From NCBI RefSeq assembly GCF_945957345.1, contig NZ_CAMFKW010000001.1, forward strand, positions 120,007 through 184,006: DNA of 64,000 nt, written 5' to 3'. This DNA comes from an uncultured Allobosea sp. (GTDB lineage Bacteria > Pseudomonadota > Alphaproteobacteria > Rhizobiales > Beijerinckiaceae). Below are positions 16,483 to 25,902 of this stretch, in pieces; the stretch's first letter is position 1; every line of letters starts with the position of its first letter. The notes below the pieces were generated by a model, which saw only the letters and a list, made by a program, of their open reading frames with translations, searched no databases and was not told where the DNA came from. The position numbers and the translations under genes were made by a program.

Positions 16483-17322
16483 TCAGTTCATCGGCTTTCC
16501 GGCCCCGGCCGCCTCGATCCTGACCGGGCCGATCCCGGCTACGATCCCGTCGGCGAGCCGCAGAGCCAGGCAGCGATAGCCGGCATCGACCAGGTGCAAG
16601 CCATCCATGCCGACGAGTTCCTCCGGCGTGAACTGGCGCGAGTTCGACCAGCCCTTCATCATCGCATAGCGCGGGAACAGCGAAATCCCCTGGTCCTGAG
16701 CCGTCTTGACCAGCACGGCGCGATAATCGTCGTAATGCGGATAGCGACCCTCGCGCGGCAGCCAAGGCAGGTCCATCAGGATCATCTCGATCCCGGCGGC
16801 GCGGGCCTTGCCCACGCCCTTGCGCAGGATCTTGGCGAGCTTGTCCTCGCCGATATCGCGGATCGCGTCGTTGATGACGGTCTGCCAGATCACGATTGCC
16901 GGCTTCTCGTCGATGACATCGGCCTGCATGCGCAGCAGCATGTCATAGGCCGACTGGCCGCCGACACCCTTGTTAAGGACCCTGACCTCGGCCCCCGGCA
17001 AGCGCCGGCTGAGCTCCGCCTGCAGCACGGCCGGGTAGCTCTTGTCTTCGGCACTGGCGCCGGAACCCGCCGTGGCTGAGGAGCCCAGTGCAACGATCGT
17101 CAAACGGCCGGTCTCCTGCAGCGCCTTGCGCGCAGCCGGCAGGTTGGGCTGGAAGGTGGTCTTGGCCACTTCCGCGCGGCAACGGACATCGAGCGGTGGC
17201 GGAAGCGGCGCCGCGATCGATCCAGAACTCAGCGCGAGGACAAAGAAGGCCGCGGCAGCTGCGCGCCACGGGCCGGGGCAGACTCGGCGCTTGCGCCGCG
17301 TTTCGTGATCGAACGGTACCAC
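16483..17322 (-). CDS. Exported SGNH/GDSL-type hydrolase
   Basis: The 279-residue protein (from GTG 17322) has an N-terminal signal or anchor (about 20-38) and SGNH-hydrolase blocks: VALGSSATAG (77-86, Ser 82 nucleophile, with Ser where the family usually has Asp in GDS), GVGGQSAYDM (119-128), the Asn of QTVINDA (147-153), and DGLHL (240-244). It probably hydrolyses an ester or acyl group outside the cytoplasm. The signal peptide lies within the last 94 bases of the opgC frame, so the genes overlap heavily; an ATG at 17370 is the other possible start. Pairing with an acyltransferase suggests removal of acyl or succinyl groups from glucans, an inference. Confidence 0.75.
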   Translation of the reverse strand: MVPFDHETRRKRRVCPGPWRAAAAAFFVLALSSGSIAAPLPPPLDVRCRAEVAKTTFQPNLPAARKALQETGRLTIVALGSSATAGSGASAEDKSYPAVLQAELSRRLPGAEVRVLNKGVGGQSAYDMLLRMQADVIDEKPAIVIWQTVINDAIRDIGEDKLAKILRKGVGKARAAGIEMILMDLPWLPREGRYPHYDDYRAVLVKTAQDQGISLFPRYAMMKGWSNSRQFTPEELVGMDGLHLVDAGYRCLALRLADGIVAGIGPVRIEAAGAGKPMN

Positions 17323-18464
17323 GACAGGAAAATCCCTAACCCTGTCAGAATTGTAACGCCAGCCGTGCATATCAGCAACTGAACGCTCAAATCGAAGGAA
17401 GTTTCCGCCAACACGATCTGCCCGCTGATCGAAAGCACGATGCCCGCACAGAAGACATGCAGCGAATTCTGCCCGGCGCTGGCGAGAATACGGCCCGGAG
17501 CAACCTTGGCCATAGCGCTCCCCGCCGGCAGCCAGCGGATCGCCAGCCAGGCCAGCGCGCCGATATGCAGGAGGCGCGTCCAGGCGAGATTGGTCTTGTC
17601 CGAGCCGAGCTGCACCGAGTCGAACCAGTCGTTCAGCGCGGCGATTCCGGTCGGGTTGCCGCTGGACGTCTTCACCACCCACGCGAAGGCAATGAAGGCG
17701 ACAGCCGCGAGATCGAGCCAGATCAGCCGCGGCGCGCGGATGCCGAGTTGCGCCGCCCGGCCGATGACGACGCCGAGCGTGAAGATCACCTGCCAGGCGA
17801 AGGGGTTGAAGAACCAGACGCCGGCGCTGCCATTAGGCAGGTTCAGCTCGAAGGCGAGCGCCGCCTGCCAGATCGCGAATGAGCAGCCGAGCGTGAGCAA
17901 CGGGCTCAGACGTGCCGCGTAGTAGATCACGGGGAACAGCGCCAGCAGCACGATATAAAGCGGCAGGATATCGAGATAGGACGGCTGATAGGTCAGCGTC
18001 AGTGCGCCGATCAGCGCCTCGACCGTGTCGCGGAAGAAGGGCTGGATGTTGATCGCCTCGATATAGAGCGGGTTCTGCGTCCGTGTGACCGCCGTGGCGA
18101 CGACGCCGCAGACGATGATGAACACCGCGATATGGGCGATGTAGAGCGTCCAGAGCCGCGCCGCGAGCTTCAGGCCTGCGACCGCGAATCCGCGCTGCTC
18201 GATCAGCCCGCCATAGGCCAGCGTCGCCGAGACGCCGGCCAGCAGGACGAAGATGTCGGCCGCATCCGAGAAGCCGTAATTATGCGGCATATAGGCCGAA
18301 ACCACGTTCCCCGGCATGTGATTGATGAAGATGATCAGCAGTGCGAGCCCGCGAATAACGTCGATCCGCGCATCCCGCCCTGGCGCGGCCAGCACTGCGT
18401 CCACGGCCGGGCGGCCGAGAAGCAGGAAGCGCCTGAAGGAGGAATGGGAGGACACGGGACGCAA
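17229..18464 (-). CDS. opgC: OpgC-type membrane acyltransferase
   Basis: The 411-residue protein has about ten membrane segments and the OpgC (PF10129) opening RDARIDVIRGLALLIIFINHMPG (about residues 30-52), including the catalytic-type His in INHMPG. OpgC proteins of related bacteria attach succinyl groups to periplasmic glucans. Here no opgG or opgH glucan synthesis gene is in view, so the substrate is open. The C-terminal 30 residues are polar (TKRGASAESAPARG) and overlap the SGNH gene. The two would be cotranscribed. Confidence 0.82.
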   Translation of the reverse strand: MRPVSSHSSFRRFLLLGRPAVDAVLAAPGRDARIDVIRGLALLIIFINHMPGNVVSAYMPHNYGFSDAADIFVLLAGVSATLAYGGLIEQRGFAVAGLKLAARLWTLYIAHIAVFIIVCGVVATAVTRTQNPLYIEAINIQPFFRDTVEALIGALTLTYQPSYLDILPLYIVLLALFPVIYYAARLSPLLTLGCSFAIWQAALAFELNLPNGSAGVWFFNPFAWQVIFTLGVVIGRAAQLGIRAPRLIWLDLAAVAFIAFAWVVKTSSGNPTGIAALNDWFDSVQLGSDKTNLAWTRLLHIGALAWLAIRWLPAGSAMAKVAPGRILASAGQNSLHVFCAGIVLSISGQIVLAETSFDLSVQLLICTAGVTILTGLGIFLSWYRSITKRGASAESAPARGAQLPRPSLSSR

Positions 18465-18828
18465 GTCCTTCAGCAGGCTGGAGATCAGGATTGGAACGCC
18501 GGCAGCCGATACGGGTTCCCGACGGGCAGCTCTCAGGATGAACGTTCGTTGTCGAAGCTGTTCATCTCCCGTTCATATAACTCCCGAGGATTCGCGTCAC
18601 GCGGCGCGTTGTCACAAGCACGTGTGGCGCATCATCAGCGGCTTTGCGGCAGGGGTGAGACGAGACGGCGCCGACACGGCAATGTGATGCCGCACGATCT
18701 CGCTACGCGACGATGGTTAACGAAATGTGCCGGCTCGGTGCGGCTCAAGCCACCCGCTATTCATAGCGCGGGACACGATGCGCAGCCTCGGCATCCGCAC
18801 GGCTTGGAAGTCGGTCGTCAACACCGTT
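18465..18828. other. 364-base intergenic region with no supported gene
   Basis: Between the start of opgC and the end of the GDYXXLXY gene, no frame has both a ribosome site and a plausible protein. ATGGTTAA (18713-18720), the complement of the CtrA-type half-site TTAACCAT, is the only recognisable signal. The segment should contain the opgC promoter, which I cannot place. Confidence 0.5.
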
Positions 18829-19446
18829 TCAATACGGCGGTTCGGCATAGACCGGCTTGCCGTCGATCAGCAGGCGCTTGATCGCAGCCTCTCCTGACGA
18901 CGAAACGGCGGCCACCACTTCGATCCGGGCCTTGTCGGTGGTCTCGATCGCCTTGCCCTCGCCCTGCGGCACGAAATAACTCTCGAGCCCATAGGCAATG
19001 CGCAGGCGGTTGCGCCGGCCGCTGCAATCGAAGGTGCCATCCGCATTGGTGGCGCAAGCCGAGGTCGAAACCACGCGTCCGGCGATGACGACCGTGCCGT
19101 CAGCCGGTTTCGGCCAGTCGCGTGAAACGCCGTTCGCCTTGGCAAAACCCTGCTCGTCCTGGCCCAGTTTGACATAGACGCGTTCGCCGCGCTCGAAACC
19201 CGCCATGCCGGCCGTATCGGCGTCAACCGTGCTGATCGGATAATTCAGCACGACATAGTCGCCGCGGAAGAGGTCACGCGGATCGATCGGGACGGTCTTC
19301 AGGCGGATTTCGGTGCCGCCACGCAGGATCTGCGCCCGCTGCTCGACCAGTGCGAACAGCAAGAGCACCAGCAACAGCGCGGTCGCCAGCGCGCGCCAGA
19401 CCAGCGGCACCTTGGCGACGAGCGTATCGGCCGAAAGCACGCGCAT
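18829..19446 (-). CDS. GDYXXLXY domain membrane protein
   Basis: The 205-residue protein has one N-terminal membrane segment (about 18-34) and the family motif GDYVVLNY (62-69) just after RDLFRG. The function of the GDYXXLXY family is unknown; members regularly follow DUF2157 membrane proteins, as here. Three cysteines (SACATN and FDCSG region) would lie in the periplasm. The start ATG shares a base with the stop of DUF2157 (TGATG at 19444-19448), so the pair is translationally coupled and probably forms a complex. Confidence 0.85.
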   Translation of the reverse strand: MRVLSADTLVAKVPLVWRALATALLLVLLLFALVEQRAQILRGGTEIRLKTVPIDPRDLFRGDYVVLNYPISTVDADTAGMAGFERGERVYVKLGQDEQGFAKANGVSRDWPKPADGTVVIAGRVVSTSACATNADGTFDCSGRRNRLRIAYGLESYFVPQGEGKAIETTDKARIEVVAAVSSSGEAAIKRLLIDGKPVYAEPPY

Positions 19447-20735
19447 CAGGCGGCTTCCTTTTCAGGCGGGTTGAGGCGGGCGAAGAGGCGCCGCGCGCCG
19501 GAAGCGATCGCCAGAAGCGCCGCACCCGCGACGAGGAAGAACAGCGACTGGTCGAGCAATGTGCCGATCGTCTGCCAGAGCAGGATCAGGATCGCGACGC
19601 CGAACAGGACCGAGCCCGCCAGGACCAGCCGCCGGATGCCTCCGACCGACCCCGCCACCACCAGTGCCGTCGCCGCCAGCAGCACGAGGCTCGCGACGAC
19701 GATCTTGCCCGCCATGGCCGTAACGATGCCGGTCCAGAATACGGCCGGCACCAGCAAGGCAAAGGCAAGCCCCGCGGCCAAAGGCCAGGCGAAGCGCCGC
19801 TCCCGCGCCAGCGCCGCAAGGCAGGCGACGACCGGAAGCGCGGCGGCATAGGCCATGAAAACGAAGCGGAAGGCATGGCCGGCCCGGGCCTCGTCGCGAT
19901 CGAGGATGCGGATCAGTTCGGTGTTCAGCACCAGCACCAGCCCGAGCAGTCCCCAGGGCAGGCAGGCGGTCAGCACCGGGGGCAAACCGCGATCGAGCGC
20001 CAGCGCGCCCAGCGCCACATAGAACACGGCAAGCGCCAGCCCATAAGCCAGGAGCCCATAGTCGAAGCGATCGAACAGACCATAGCCTGGCACCATCGCG
20101 AGCCATGCCGCCGCTGCCAGCACGACGAGATGGTGGACCAGCCGGTTGTCGCGCGACAGCGAGAGCCAGAGCGCCGGCAGGTAGAGGATGAAGAAGCCGA
20201 GATGAGCGCCGCTGCGTGCCTCCTCCCAGCGCCCACCGCTCCAGGCGCAGATCGCGATCAGCGCGATCGCCAGCGCGCCGTTCGAGCGCATCAGGACGGC
20301 GGCGATCAGGCCGCCGAGCGCAATCAGCAAGGCCCCGCCCGGCCAGTCCGCCGGCAGATGATACATCTGGCCGACCAGTGCCAAGCCCGCGCCGAAGATC
20401 AGCACGCCGCAGGTCACGGCAGCATCGGCACCACGCGGCGAGCCCTGGCGCTCCAGCCGGAAGGCATAGGCGATGCAGGCCAAGATGGCCGCGAGGATCA
20501 TACCGAGCTTGACGAGGCGCGGGATATCCTCCCAGCCCGCTGCGACGAAGGCAGCGACGCTCGCAGCGATCAGCAAGCCGCCGAGCAGGCCAAGCGCGGC
20601 CGGCAGGCGGATGCCGCCCTGCTCACGCGCGACCGAGCGTCGGATAGCCGTAGCATTCTCGGCGCTGAGCCAGCCTTCGGCCACCCAGCGAGGAAGATCG
20701 GCTTCGAGCCGCTTGCGATAGGAACCGGTCAGCAT
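19446..20735 (-). CDS. DUF2157 polytopic membrane protein
   Basis: The 429-residue protein has a soluble N-terminal part (about 1-45, with RKRLEADLPRWVAEGWLS, the DUF2157 signature) followed by ten or more hydrophobic segments to the C-terminus. The family is of unknown function and nearly always pairs with a GDYXXLXY protein. I choose the ATG at 20735 because the open frame beyond it (to 20879) only translates an intergenic palindrome. No strong ribosome site is visible. Confidence 0.82.
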   Translation of the reverse strand: MLTGSYRKRLEADLPRWVAEGWLSAENATAIRRSVAREQGGIRLPAALGLLGGLLIAASVAAFVAAGWEDIPRLVKLGMILAAILACIAYAFRLERQGSPRGADAAVTCGVLIFGAGLALVGQMYHLPADWPGGALLIALGGLIAAVLMRSNGALAIALIAICAWSGGRWEEARSGAHLGFFILYLPALWLSLSRDNRLVHHLVVLAAAAWLAMVPGYGLFDRFDYGLLAYGLALAVFYVALGALALDRGLPPVLTACLPWGLLGLVLVLNTELIRILDRDEARAGHAFRFVFMAYAAALPVVACLAALARERRFAWPLAAGLAFALLVPAVFWTGIVTAMAGKIVVASLVLLAATALVVAGSVGGIRRLVLAGSVLFGVAILILLWQTIGTLLDQSLFFLVAGAALLAIASGARRLFARLNPPEKEAA

Positions 20736-20795
20736 TGCCGGCAATCTGGCATGGCGAGGCCGGGATTCGCTAGGGGAGCACAGCCCACCGCCATC

Positions 20796-20880
20796 ATTCT
20801 CGGGCGAAGCAAAGCTTCGATCCGAGAATCTCAGGCAGAACCGGCTGATTTCCGAGATGGCCGGGTCAAGCCCGGCCATA
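20796..20880. repeat. Double-hairpin palindromic repeat (MAGLDPAI type)
   Basis: The first hairpin has ATTCTCGG..GAAGC and its complement (20796-20810 and 20814-20829) around AAA. The second has ATGGCCGGG (20857-20865) and CCCGGCCAT (20871-20879) around TCAAG. Read on the minus strand the second half encodes MAGLDPAI, a spurious peptide familiar from Hyphomicrobiales annotations. It lies between the stop of thrS and the start of DUF2157 and may end the thrS transcript. Confidence 0.85.
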
Positions 20881-20891
20881 ACGGCAAATCG

Positions 20892-22889
20892 TCAAGCGGC
20901 CTTCACGGCCTTCCGGCGCGCCAGATCCGGCGCCAGTGCCTCCTCGCCCAGCGCCGCGAGCGCTTCCGACAGCGTCATCACCGTCTGCGCCTGGCTTCCG
21001 AGGCGGCGGACCGTCACGGTCTTCTCCTCGGCCTCGCGCTTGCCGACGGCGAGGATGACCGGGACCTTCGCCAGAGAGTGCTCGCGCACCTTGTACGAGA
21101 TCTTCTCGTTGCGCAGGTCGGCGCGGGCCCGCAGGCCGGCGCCCATCAGGGCCATCGTCACCTCCTCGGCATAGGCATCCGCCTCCGAGGTGATCGGGCA
21201 GACCACGATCTGCTCGGGCGCCAGCCAGAGCGGGAAATGCCCGGCATGGTGCTCGATCAGGATGCCGGTGAAGCGCTCCAGCGAGCCGCAGATGGCCCGG
21301 TGAACCATCACCGGCTGCTTCTTCTCGCCATCGGCGCCGATATAGAAGGCGCCAAACCGCTCCGGCAGGTTGAAGTCGACCTGCGTCGTGCCGCATTGCC
21401 AGTCGCGGCCGATGGCATCGCGCAGGACATATTCGAACTTCGGCCCGTAGAAGGCGCCTTCGCCCGGATTGATCTCGGTCTTGATCCGGTTGCCGGACTG
21501 CTGCGCGATCCGCTCCAGCACCTTGGTCATGACGTCCTCGGCATGGTCCCAGACCGCGTCGGAGCCGACACGCTTCTCGGGCCGCGTCGAGAGCTTGATG
21601 ACGAGATCGTCGGTGAAGCCGAAATCCTCGTAAACCGAGAGGATCAGGTCATTGATCTTCAGGCACTCGGCCGCGAGCTGCTCCTCCGTGCAGAAGATAT
21701 GGGCGTCGTCCTGTGTGAAGCCGCGCACCCGCATCAGCCCATGCAGCGCGCCCGAGGGCTCGTAGCGATGGACATTGCCGAATTCGGCCAGCCGGATCGG
21801 CAGATCGCGATAGCTCTTCAGCCCGTGCTTGAAGATCTGGACATGCCCCGGGCAGTTCATCGGCTTCAGCGCGAAGACGCGATGGTCGCGCTCGGCATCC
21901 TGCGGGTTCTCGAAGGCCGCAGCCGATTTCACCGCGAACATGTTGTCCTGGTACCAGCCCCAGTGGCCCGAGGTCTCCCAGAGCGACTTGTCGAGGATCT
22001 GCGGCGCGTTCACCTCCTCATAGTCGGCGGCGAGGCGCCGGCGCATATAGGCGATGATCTCCTGGAACAGGCGCCAGCCCTTGGAGTGCCAGAACACGAC
22101 GCCCGGCCCCTCCTCCTGGAAGTGGAACAGGTCCATCTCCCGGCCGAGCTTGCGGTGGTCGCGCTTCTCCGCCTCCTCGAGCTGCTTGAGATAGGCGTCG
22201 AGCTCTTCCTGCTTGGCGAAGGCGGTGCCGTAGATGCGGGTCAGCATCGCGTTGTTCGAGTCGCCGCGCCAATAGGCGCCGGCCGTCTTCATCAGCTTGA
22301 AGGCGTTGCCGACCTTGCCGACCGAGGTCATATGCGGGCCGCGGCAGAGATCGATCCACGCTCCTTGAGCATACATCTTCAGCGTCTGGTCGGCGGGGAT
22401 CGCATCGACCAGCTCGACCTTGTAGGCCTCGCCCTTGCTAGCAAAGAAGTCCTTGGCCTTGTCGCGGCTCCAGACCTCCTTGGTGAAGGGTTTGTCGCGC
22501 GCGATGATCTCGCGCATCTTCTTCTCGATCGCCGGGAAGTCCTCCGGCGTGAAGGGCTCGTTGCGGGCGAAATCGTAGAAGAATCCGTTCTCGATCACCG
22601 GGCCGATCGTCACCTGCGTGCCGGGGAAGAGCTCCTGCACGGCCTCGGCGAGGACGTGGGCGGTATCGTGCCGGATCAGCTCGAGCGAACGCGGGTCTTC
22701 CCGGTTCAGCAGCTCGATCTTGGCATCAGTGGTGATCGGGTCGGCGAGGTCGACGACGGTGCCGTCGAGCGCCATCGCGACGGTGCGCTTCAAGAGAGAG
22801 GGAGAGATGCCCTTGGCGATCTCGACTCCGGTAATGCCGGAGGGGAATTCGCGCTTGGCGCCATCGGGAAATGTCAGGGAGATCGTCAT
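20892..22889 (-). CDS. thrS: Threonyl-tRNA synthetase
   Basis: The 665-residue cytoplasmic enzyme attaches threonine to tRNA-Thr. The order of domains is normal: TGS (1-60), editing domain with [12 protein letters not shown] (about 73-84, the HxxxH zinc-like editing motif), the class II catalytic core with [11 protein letters not shown] (about 338-348) and the [10 protein letters not shown] motif 2, and the anticodon-binding domain at the end. AGGAGC stands nine bases before the ATG. yidD lies 65 bases upstream on the same strand. I see no T-box leader. Confidence 0.98.
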   Translation of the reverse strand: MTISLTFPDGAKREFPSGITGVEIAKGISPSLLKRTVAMALDGTVVDLADPITTDAKIELLNREDPRSLELIRHDTAHVLAEAVQELFPGTQVTIGPVIENGFFYDFARNEPFTPEDFPAIEKKMREIIARDKPFTKEVWSRDKAKDFFASKGEAYKVELVDAIPADQTLKMYAQGAWIDLCRGPHMTSVGKVGNAFKLMKTAGAYWRGDSNNAMLTRIYGTAFAKQEELDAYLKQLEEAEKRDHRKLGREMDLFHFQEEGPGVVFWHSKGWRLFQEIIAYMRRRLAADYEEVNAPQILDKSLWETSGHWGWYQDNMFAVKSAAAFENPQDAERDHRVFALKPMNCPGHVQIFKHGLKSYRDLPIRLAEFGNVHRYEPSGALHGLMRVRGFTQDDAHIFCTEEQLAAECLKINDLILSVYEDFGFTDDLVIKLSTRPEKRVGSDAVWDHAEDVMTKVLERIAQQSGNRIKTEINPGEGAFYGPKFEYVLRDAIGRDWQCGTTQVDFNLPERFGAFYIGADGEKKQPVMVHRAICGSLERFTGILIEHHAGHFPLWLAPEQIVVCPITSEADAYAEEVTMALMGAGLRARADLRNEKISYKVREHSLAKVPVILAVGKREAEEKTVTVRRLGSQAQTVMTLSEALAALGEEALAPDLARRKAVKAA

Positions 22890-22954
22890 CGATCGTGCTC
22901 CTGCTCACTCGGGGATACGGGCCCCGTAAGTCAGACCGGCTGCGAATGTGAGGG

Positions 22955-23368
22955 TTACGTCCCGTCGCCCGCAGTCGGTTCGGCGTCGGAATCGAAAGCC
23001 GCTGGCACGTTTGTCCCGCGCCAGCGGCCATAGGACCATGGCCTATACCACCTCGCCGCGGGCGGCAATGCCTCGCAGACGATGTCGACGCCGCTCGTGC
23101 CCCATGGATTGCAGCGGCAGATCCGGGCGAAACCGACCCAGCCGCCGCGCCACAACCCGTGGCGCAGGATCGCCTCGTCGGTATAGGCCGAGCAGCTCGG
23201 CCAGTGTCGGCAATGCCGCCCGACCAGCATGGAAAGACTCAGCTGATAGCCGCGAATGGCGAAATGCGCGGCCTTTCGGGGGAAAAGCGCGACGCTTCGC
23301 AGCAGCGAAAATCTTTGCTTAACAAAGAGACGCTGGAATAGATCGTCTGCTTCGTTTCGTTCAGCCAC
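22955..23368 (-). CDS. yidD: YidD, membrane protein insertion efficiency factor
   Basis: The 137-residue protein contains the YidD core (about 40-100): GYQLSLSMLVGRHCRHWPSC, then SAYTDEAILRHG and RICRCNPWGTSGVD, with the conserved Cys, His and Pro. YidD is a small inner-membrane-bound protein that helps YidC-dependent insertion. The protein is about 50 residues longer than E. coli YidD, with extra basic residues at the N-terminus and a tail at the C-terminus. The start used is a GTG at 23368; a later start is possible. It sits just upstream of thrS rather than with rnpA and yidC. Confidence 0.88.
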   Translation of the reverse strand: MAERNEADDLFQRLFVKQRFSLLRSVALFPRKAAHFAIRGYQLSLSMLVGRHCRHWPSCSAYTDEAILRHGLWRGGWVGFARICRCNPWGTSGVDIVCEALPPAARWYRPWSYGRWRGTNVPAAFDSDAEPTAGDGT

Positions 23369-23403
23369 AACCAGAACCGCTTCCCTTGCTCGACACCGGA
23401 CAC

Positions 23404-24150
23404 ATGATGCGCGCCGTTCGCTTTCGCCAAGCCCTTGTTCGCCAGGCCCTTCTCGGCGCCGGCCTCGCGCTCGGCCTCGGCCTCGCCACGCCGGCCTTCG
23501 CTCAGCAGCGGCCTTACCTGCTCTGGCTCGACGGTGCCAAGCTCGACATTGCCCATATCATCGGCCTGCCGCCGGCGCAGAACAGCCCTGAGGCCAAGGC
23601 CGAGTTCGAACAGGTCCAGCAGATCACGCAAGCGCGCACGCCTGAACGCGAGAAGCAGGCGATCGCCGACCAGCGCCAGGGCCTGGTGAACTTTCTCAAC
23701 GGCATGGACACGCGCTATGTCGACGGCACGCATCGCGAGGTGCGGCTGCTCTTCCGCGAGGCGCAGGTCGAGCTCGGCATCCTCCTGAAGAGCGTCCACC
23801 GCCTGACCAGCCGGCAGCGCCCGTTCCAGCTCTGGTCGAAGGTGCGCGTAAAACCCTGCCCTGGCGCCCGCCCGGAAGGAACCTCCTTCCCGTCCGCCCA
23901 TGCCGCGACCGCCGCGCTCTATGCCGAGCTGCTGAAGACAGCCGTGCCGGAGATGAGCGACAAGCTGGAAGAGCGTGTGAAGAGCTATGACGAGAGCCGT
24001 CTCGTCTGCGGCTTCCACTTCCCCAGCGACATCGTCGCGGGCGACAAGGTCGGGCGCGCCGTCGCCAAGGCCCTGCTCGCGGACCGGGCCTTCAAGGTGC
24101 GGTTCGACGAGACGCTGCCCGAGATCAAGGTCGTTTTCGGCGCGAAGTAA
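23404..24150 (+). CDS. Secreted PAP2-type acid phosphatase
   Basis: The 248-residue precursor has a signal peptide (about 1-33, ending AFAQ). It carries all three PAP2 motifs: KSVHRLTSRQRP (KxxxxxxRP), FPSAHA (PSGH-type) and SRLVCGFHFPSD (SRxxxGxHxxxD). It resembles class A nonspecific acid phosphatases that remove phosphate from small esters in the periplasm. A TTG at 23386 would add six residues; the ATG at 23404 gives a standard signal peptide. The stop is directly adjacent to that of the convergent scaffold gene. Confidence 0.85.
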   Translation: MMRAVRFRQALVRQALLGAGLALGLGLATPAFAQQRPYLLWLDGAKLDIAHIIGLPPAQNSPEAKAEFEQVQQITQARTPEREKQAIADQRQGLVNFLNGMDTRYVDGTHREVRLLFREAQVELGILLKSVHRLTSRQRPFQLWSKVRVKPCPGARPEGTSFPSAHAATAALYAELLKTAVPEMSDKLEERVKSYDESRLVCGFHFPSDIVAGDKVGRAVAKALLADRAFKVRFDETLPEIKVVFGAK

Positions 24151-24597
24151 TCAGGCTGCGGCCTCGCGCCGCTTCGCCTCGATCTGGTCGATCGCGTCGA
24201 CCACCGCATCGAAGGTGAGCATCGTCGAGGCGTGGCGCGCCTTGAAGTCGCGCACCGGTACGAGCACGCCGAGATCCGCCCATTTACCCTCGGGCGGCTC
24301 GGCATCCTCCTTCAGGATGGCGCGCGCCTGGTCGCGCACCTCCCGCAATTCCGCCGCCGTCGAGCCGACGACATGGCGCGCCATGATCGAGGAGGAGGCC
24401 TGCCCGAGCGCGCAGGCCTTCACCTCATGGCCGAAGCCGGTGACGACATCGCCTTCCATGGTGACATCGACTGTCACGGTCGAGCCGCACAGCTTCGAAT
24501 GCGCACGAGCCGTCGCATCGGGAGACGGCAGGCGCTGCAGCAGGGGGATGTTGGCGGCAAGCGAGAGGATGCGCTTGTTGTAGACGTCGTCCAGCAT
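24151..24597 (-). CDS. SufU/IscU-like Fe-S scaffold homologue
   Basis: The 148-residue protein has the NifU N-terminal/SufU fold: SKLCGSTV (Cys 37) and KACALGQASSSIMA (Cys 62), followed by LREVRDQARAIL. In true SufU and IscU a third cysteine lies near the C-terminus; here the aligned stretch reads FKARHASTMLTFDA, with no cysteine, and the Asp usually following the first Cys is Ser. It may therefore bind a cluster or zinc differently or only regulate. The start at 24597 follows GAGAGA; the frame stays open to 24675. It is divergent from folE. Confidence 0.8.
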   Translation of the reverse strand: MLDDVYNKRILSLAANIPLLQRLPSPDATARAHSKLCGSTVTVDVTMEGDVVTGFGHEVKACALGQASSSIMARHVVGSTAAELREVRDQARAILKEDAEPPEGKWADLGVLVPVRDFKARHASTMLTFDAVVDAIDQIEAKRREAAA

Positions 24598-24635
24598 GGT
24601 TCGATCTCTCGCCGGTCTGGAATGACCGGCACGCA

Positions 24636-24651
24636 AACCCAATATAGGGTT
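24636..24651. promoter_or_regulatory. Small palindrome between divergent scaffold gene and folE
   Basis: AACCC and GGGTT flank AATATA (24636-24651) 39 bases upstream of the scaffold start and 131 bases from folE. The position fits an operator for one or both genes, but the arms are only five bases long. Confidence 0.25.
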
Positions 24652-24781
24652 GATCGCCGCAAAACGGGAGGGCATGGGAACCTCTTCCGCCGCGAGGCAT
24701 CAAACTTGTCGCATCGGCCAAGCGGCCGCAGCCTTTAAGGGGCGGCGCGCAGGGCTTCATCGTCCCAACGGGAGGCACCAC

Positions 24782-25426
24782 ATGATCCCTGTGGTTAAGT
24801 CCTTGTCCGTCGAGGGGGCTGTTGGCCCCTCCGCTGACAAGTTTCTGGTTCGCAAGCCGTCGCAGGAAGAGGCCGAGGCCGCCGTCCGCACGCTGCTGCT
24901 CTGGGCGGGCGACGATCCGTCGCGCGAGGGGTTGGCCGATACGCCGCGGCGCGTCGCGAAGGCCTACAAGGAATTCTACAAGGGCTATGCCGAGGACCCG
25001 CACCATATCCTCGACCGCGTCTTCGAGGAGGTCGAGGGCTATCGCGACATGGTCCTCGTCCGCGACATCCCGTTCTATTCGCATTGCGAGCACCACATGG
25101 TGCCCTTCGTCGGGAAGGCGCATATCGGCTACTACCCGTCGAAGGGCGTGGTCGGCCTGTCGAAGCTCGCCCGCATCGTCGACGTCTATGCCCGCCGCCT
25201 GCAGACGCAGGAAACCATGACCGCCCAGATCGCCGATGTGATCGAGGAGGCGCTGGAGCCGCGCGGCGTCGCCATCCTCGTCGAGGCCGAGCATATGTGC
25301 ATGTCGATGCGCGGCGTGCAGAAGCAGGGCTCATCGACGATGACCACGCAATATCGCGGCGTATTCCGGGACGATCCGGCCGAGCAGGTCCGCTTCTTCA
25401 CGATGGTAAAGTCACTGGGGCTCTAG
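24782..25426 (+). CDS. folE: GTP cyclohydrolase I
   Basis: The 214-residue enzyme converts GTP to dihydroneopterin triphosphate, the first step of folate synthesis. Zinc ligands are in [10 protein letters not shown] (the Cys and His pair) and [10 protein letters not shown] (second Cys), and the GTP site includes [18 protein letters not shown]. Length and motifs are standard type IA. GGGAGG precedes the ATG at 24782. hisI follows 68 bases later on the same strand; both enzymes act on purine ring opening chemistry. Confidence 0.97.
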   Translation: MIPVVKSLSVEGAVGPSADKFLVRKPSQEEAEAAVRTLLLWAGDDPSREGLADTPRRVAKAYKEFYKGYAEDPHHILDRVFEEVEGYRDMVLVRDIPFYSHCEHHMVPFVGKAHIGYYPSKGVVGLSKLARIVDVYARRLQTQETMTAQIADVIEEALEPRGVAILVEAEHMCMSMRGVQKQGSSTMTTQYRGVFRDDPAEQVRFFTMVKSLGL

Positions 25427-25494
25427 CAGCTCCGCCTGGCCGCGCCCTTGTCGTTTCCATACAAGGCGCATGACCGCCTTTCCCCGGAGCCGAG

Positions 25495-25902
25495 ATGAGC
25501 CTCTTCCCCGCCGCGTCCGACAAGCACGCCCTTGAAGAGGGAACCGTGCTCAGCCCCCGCTTCGACGCGAACGGCCTTGTCACGGTCGTCGCGACGGAGG
25601 CCGATTCCGGCGCGGTGCTGATGGTCGCCCATATGAACGCCGAGGCGCTCAAGCGCTCGATCGAAACCGGCGAGGCCTGGTACTGGTCGCGCTCCCGCCA
25701 GGAACTCTGGCACAAGGGCGCGACCTCCGGACAGATCCAGACCATCGTCGAGATGCGGGTCGATTGCGACCAAGACGCGCTCTGGATCAAGGTGAAGGTC
25801 GGCGGCGACGGCGGCTGCTGCCATACCGGCCGCTGCTCCTGCTTCTACCGGGTCCAGCCGTTGCGGGACGGAGCGGAGAAACCGTTGATTGTCTGCGACT
25901 GA
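25495..25902 (+). CDS. hisI: Phosphoribosyl-AMP cyclohydrolase
   Basis: The 135-residue enzyme opens the adenine ring of phosphoribosyl-AMP in histidine synthesis. The metal sites are DCDQDALWI (Mg2+ aspartates) and the zinc cysteines in [14 protein letters not shown]. It lacks the fused HisE domain of E. coli HisIE, as is normal for alphaproteobacteria. The AATTCCGGCG-type leader has GGAGCCGAG before the ATG at 25495. It is separate from hisN. Confidence 0.96.
   Translation: MSLFPAASDKHALEEGTVLSPRFDANGLVTVVATEADSGAVLMVAHMNAEALKRSIETGEAWYWSRSRQELWHKGATSGQIQTIVEMRVDCDQDALWIKVKVGGDGGCCHTGRCSCFYRVQPLRDGAEKPLIVCD

Noticed and set aside
20736..20879. N-terminal extension of the DUF2157 protein beginning MAGLDPAI
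   Set aside because: It translates a palindromic intergenic repeat rather than a conserved protein region.
19350..23033. A 1227-codon open frame on the plus strand across thrS and DUF2157
   Set aside because: It is antisense to thrS and DUF2157, is rich in Arg, Ala and Gly with no recognisable domain, and arises from the GC-skewed codon positions of the real minus-strand genes.
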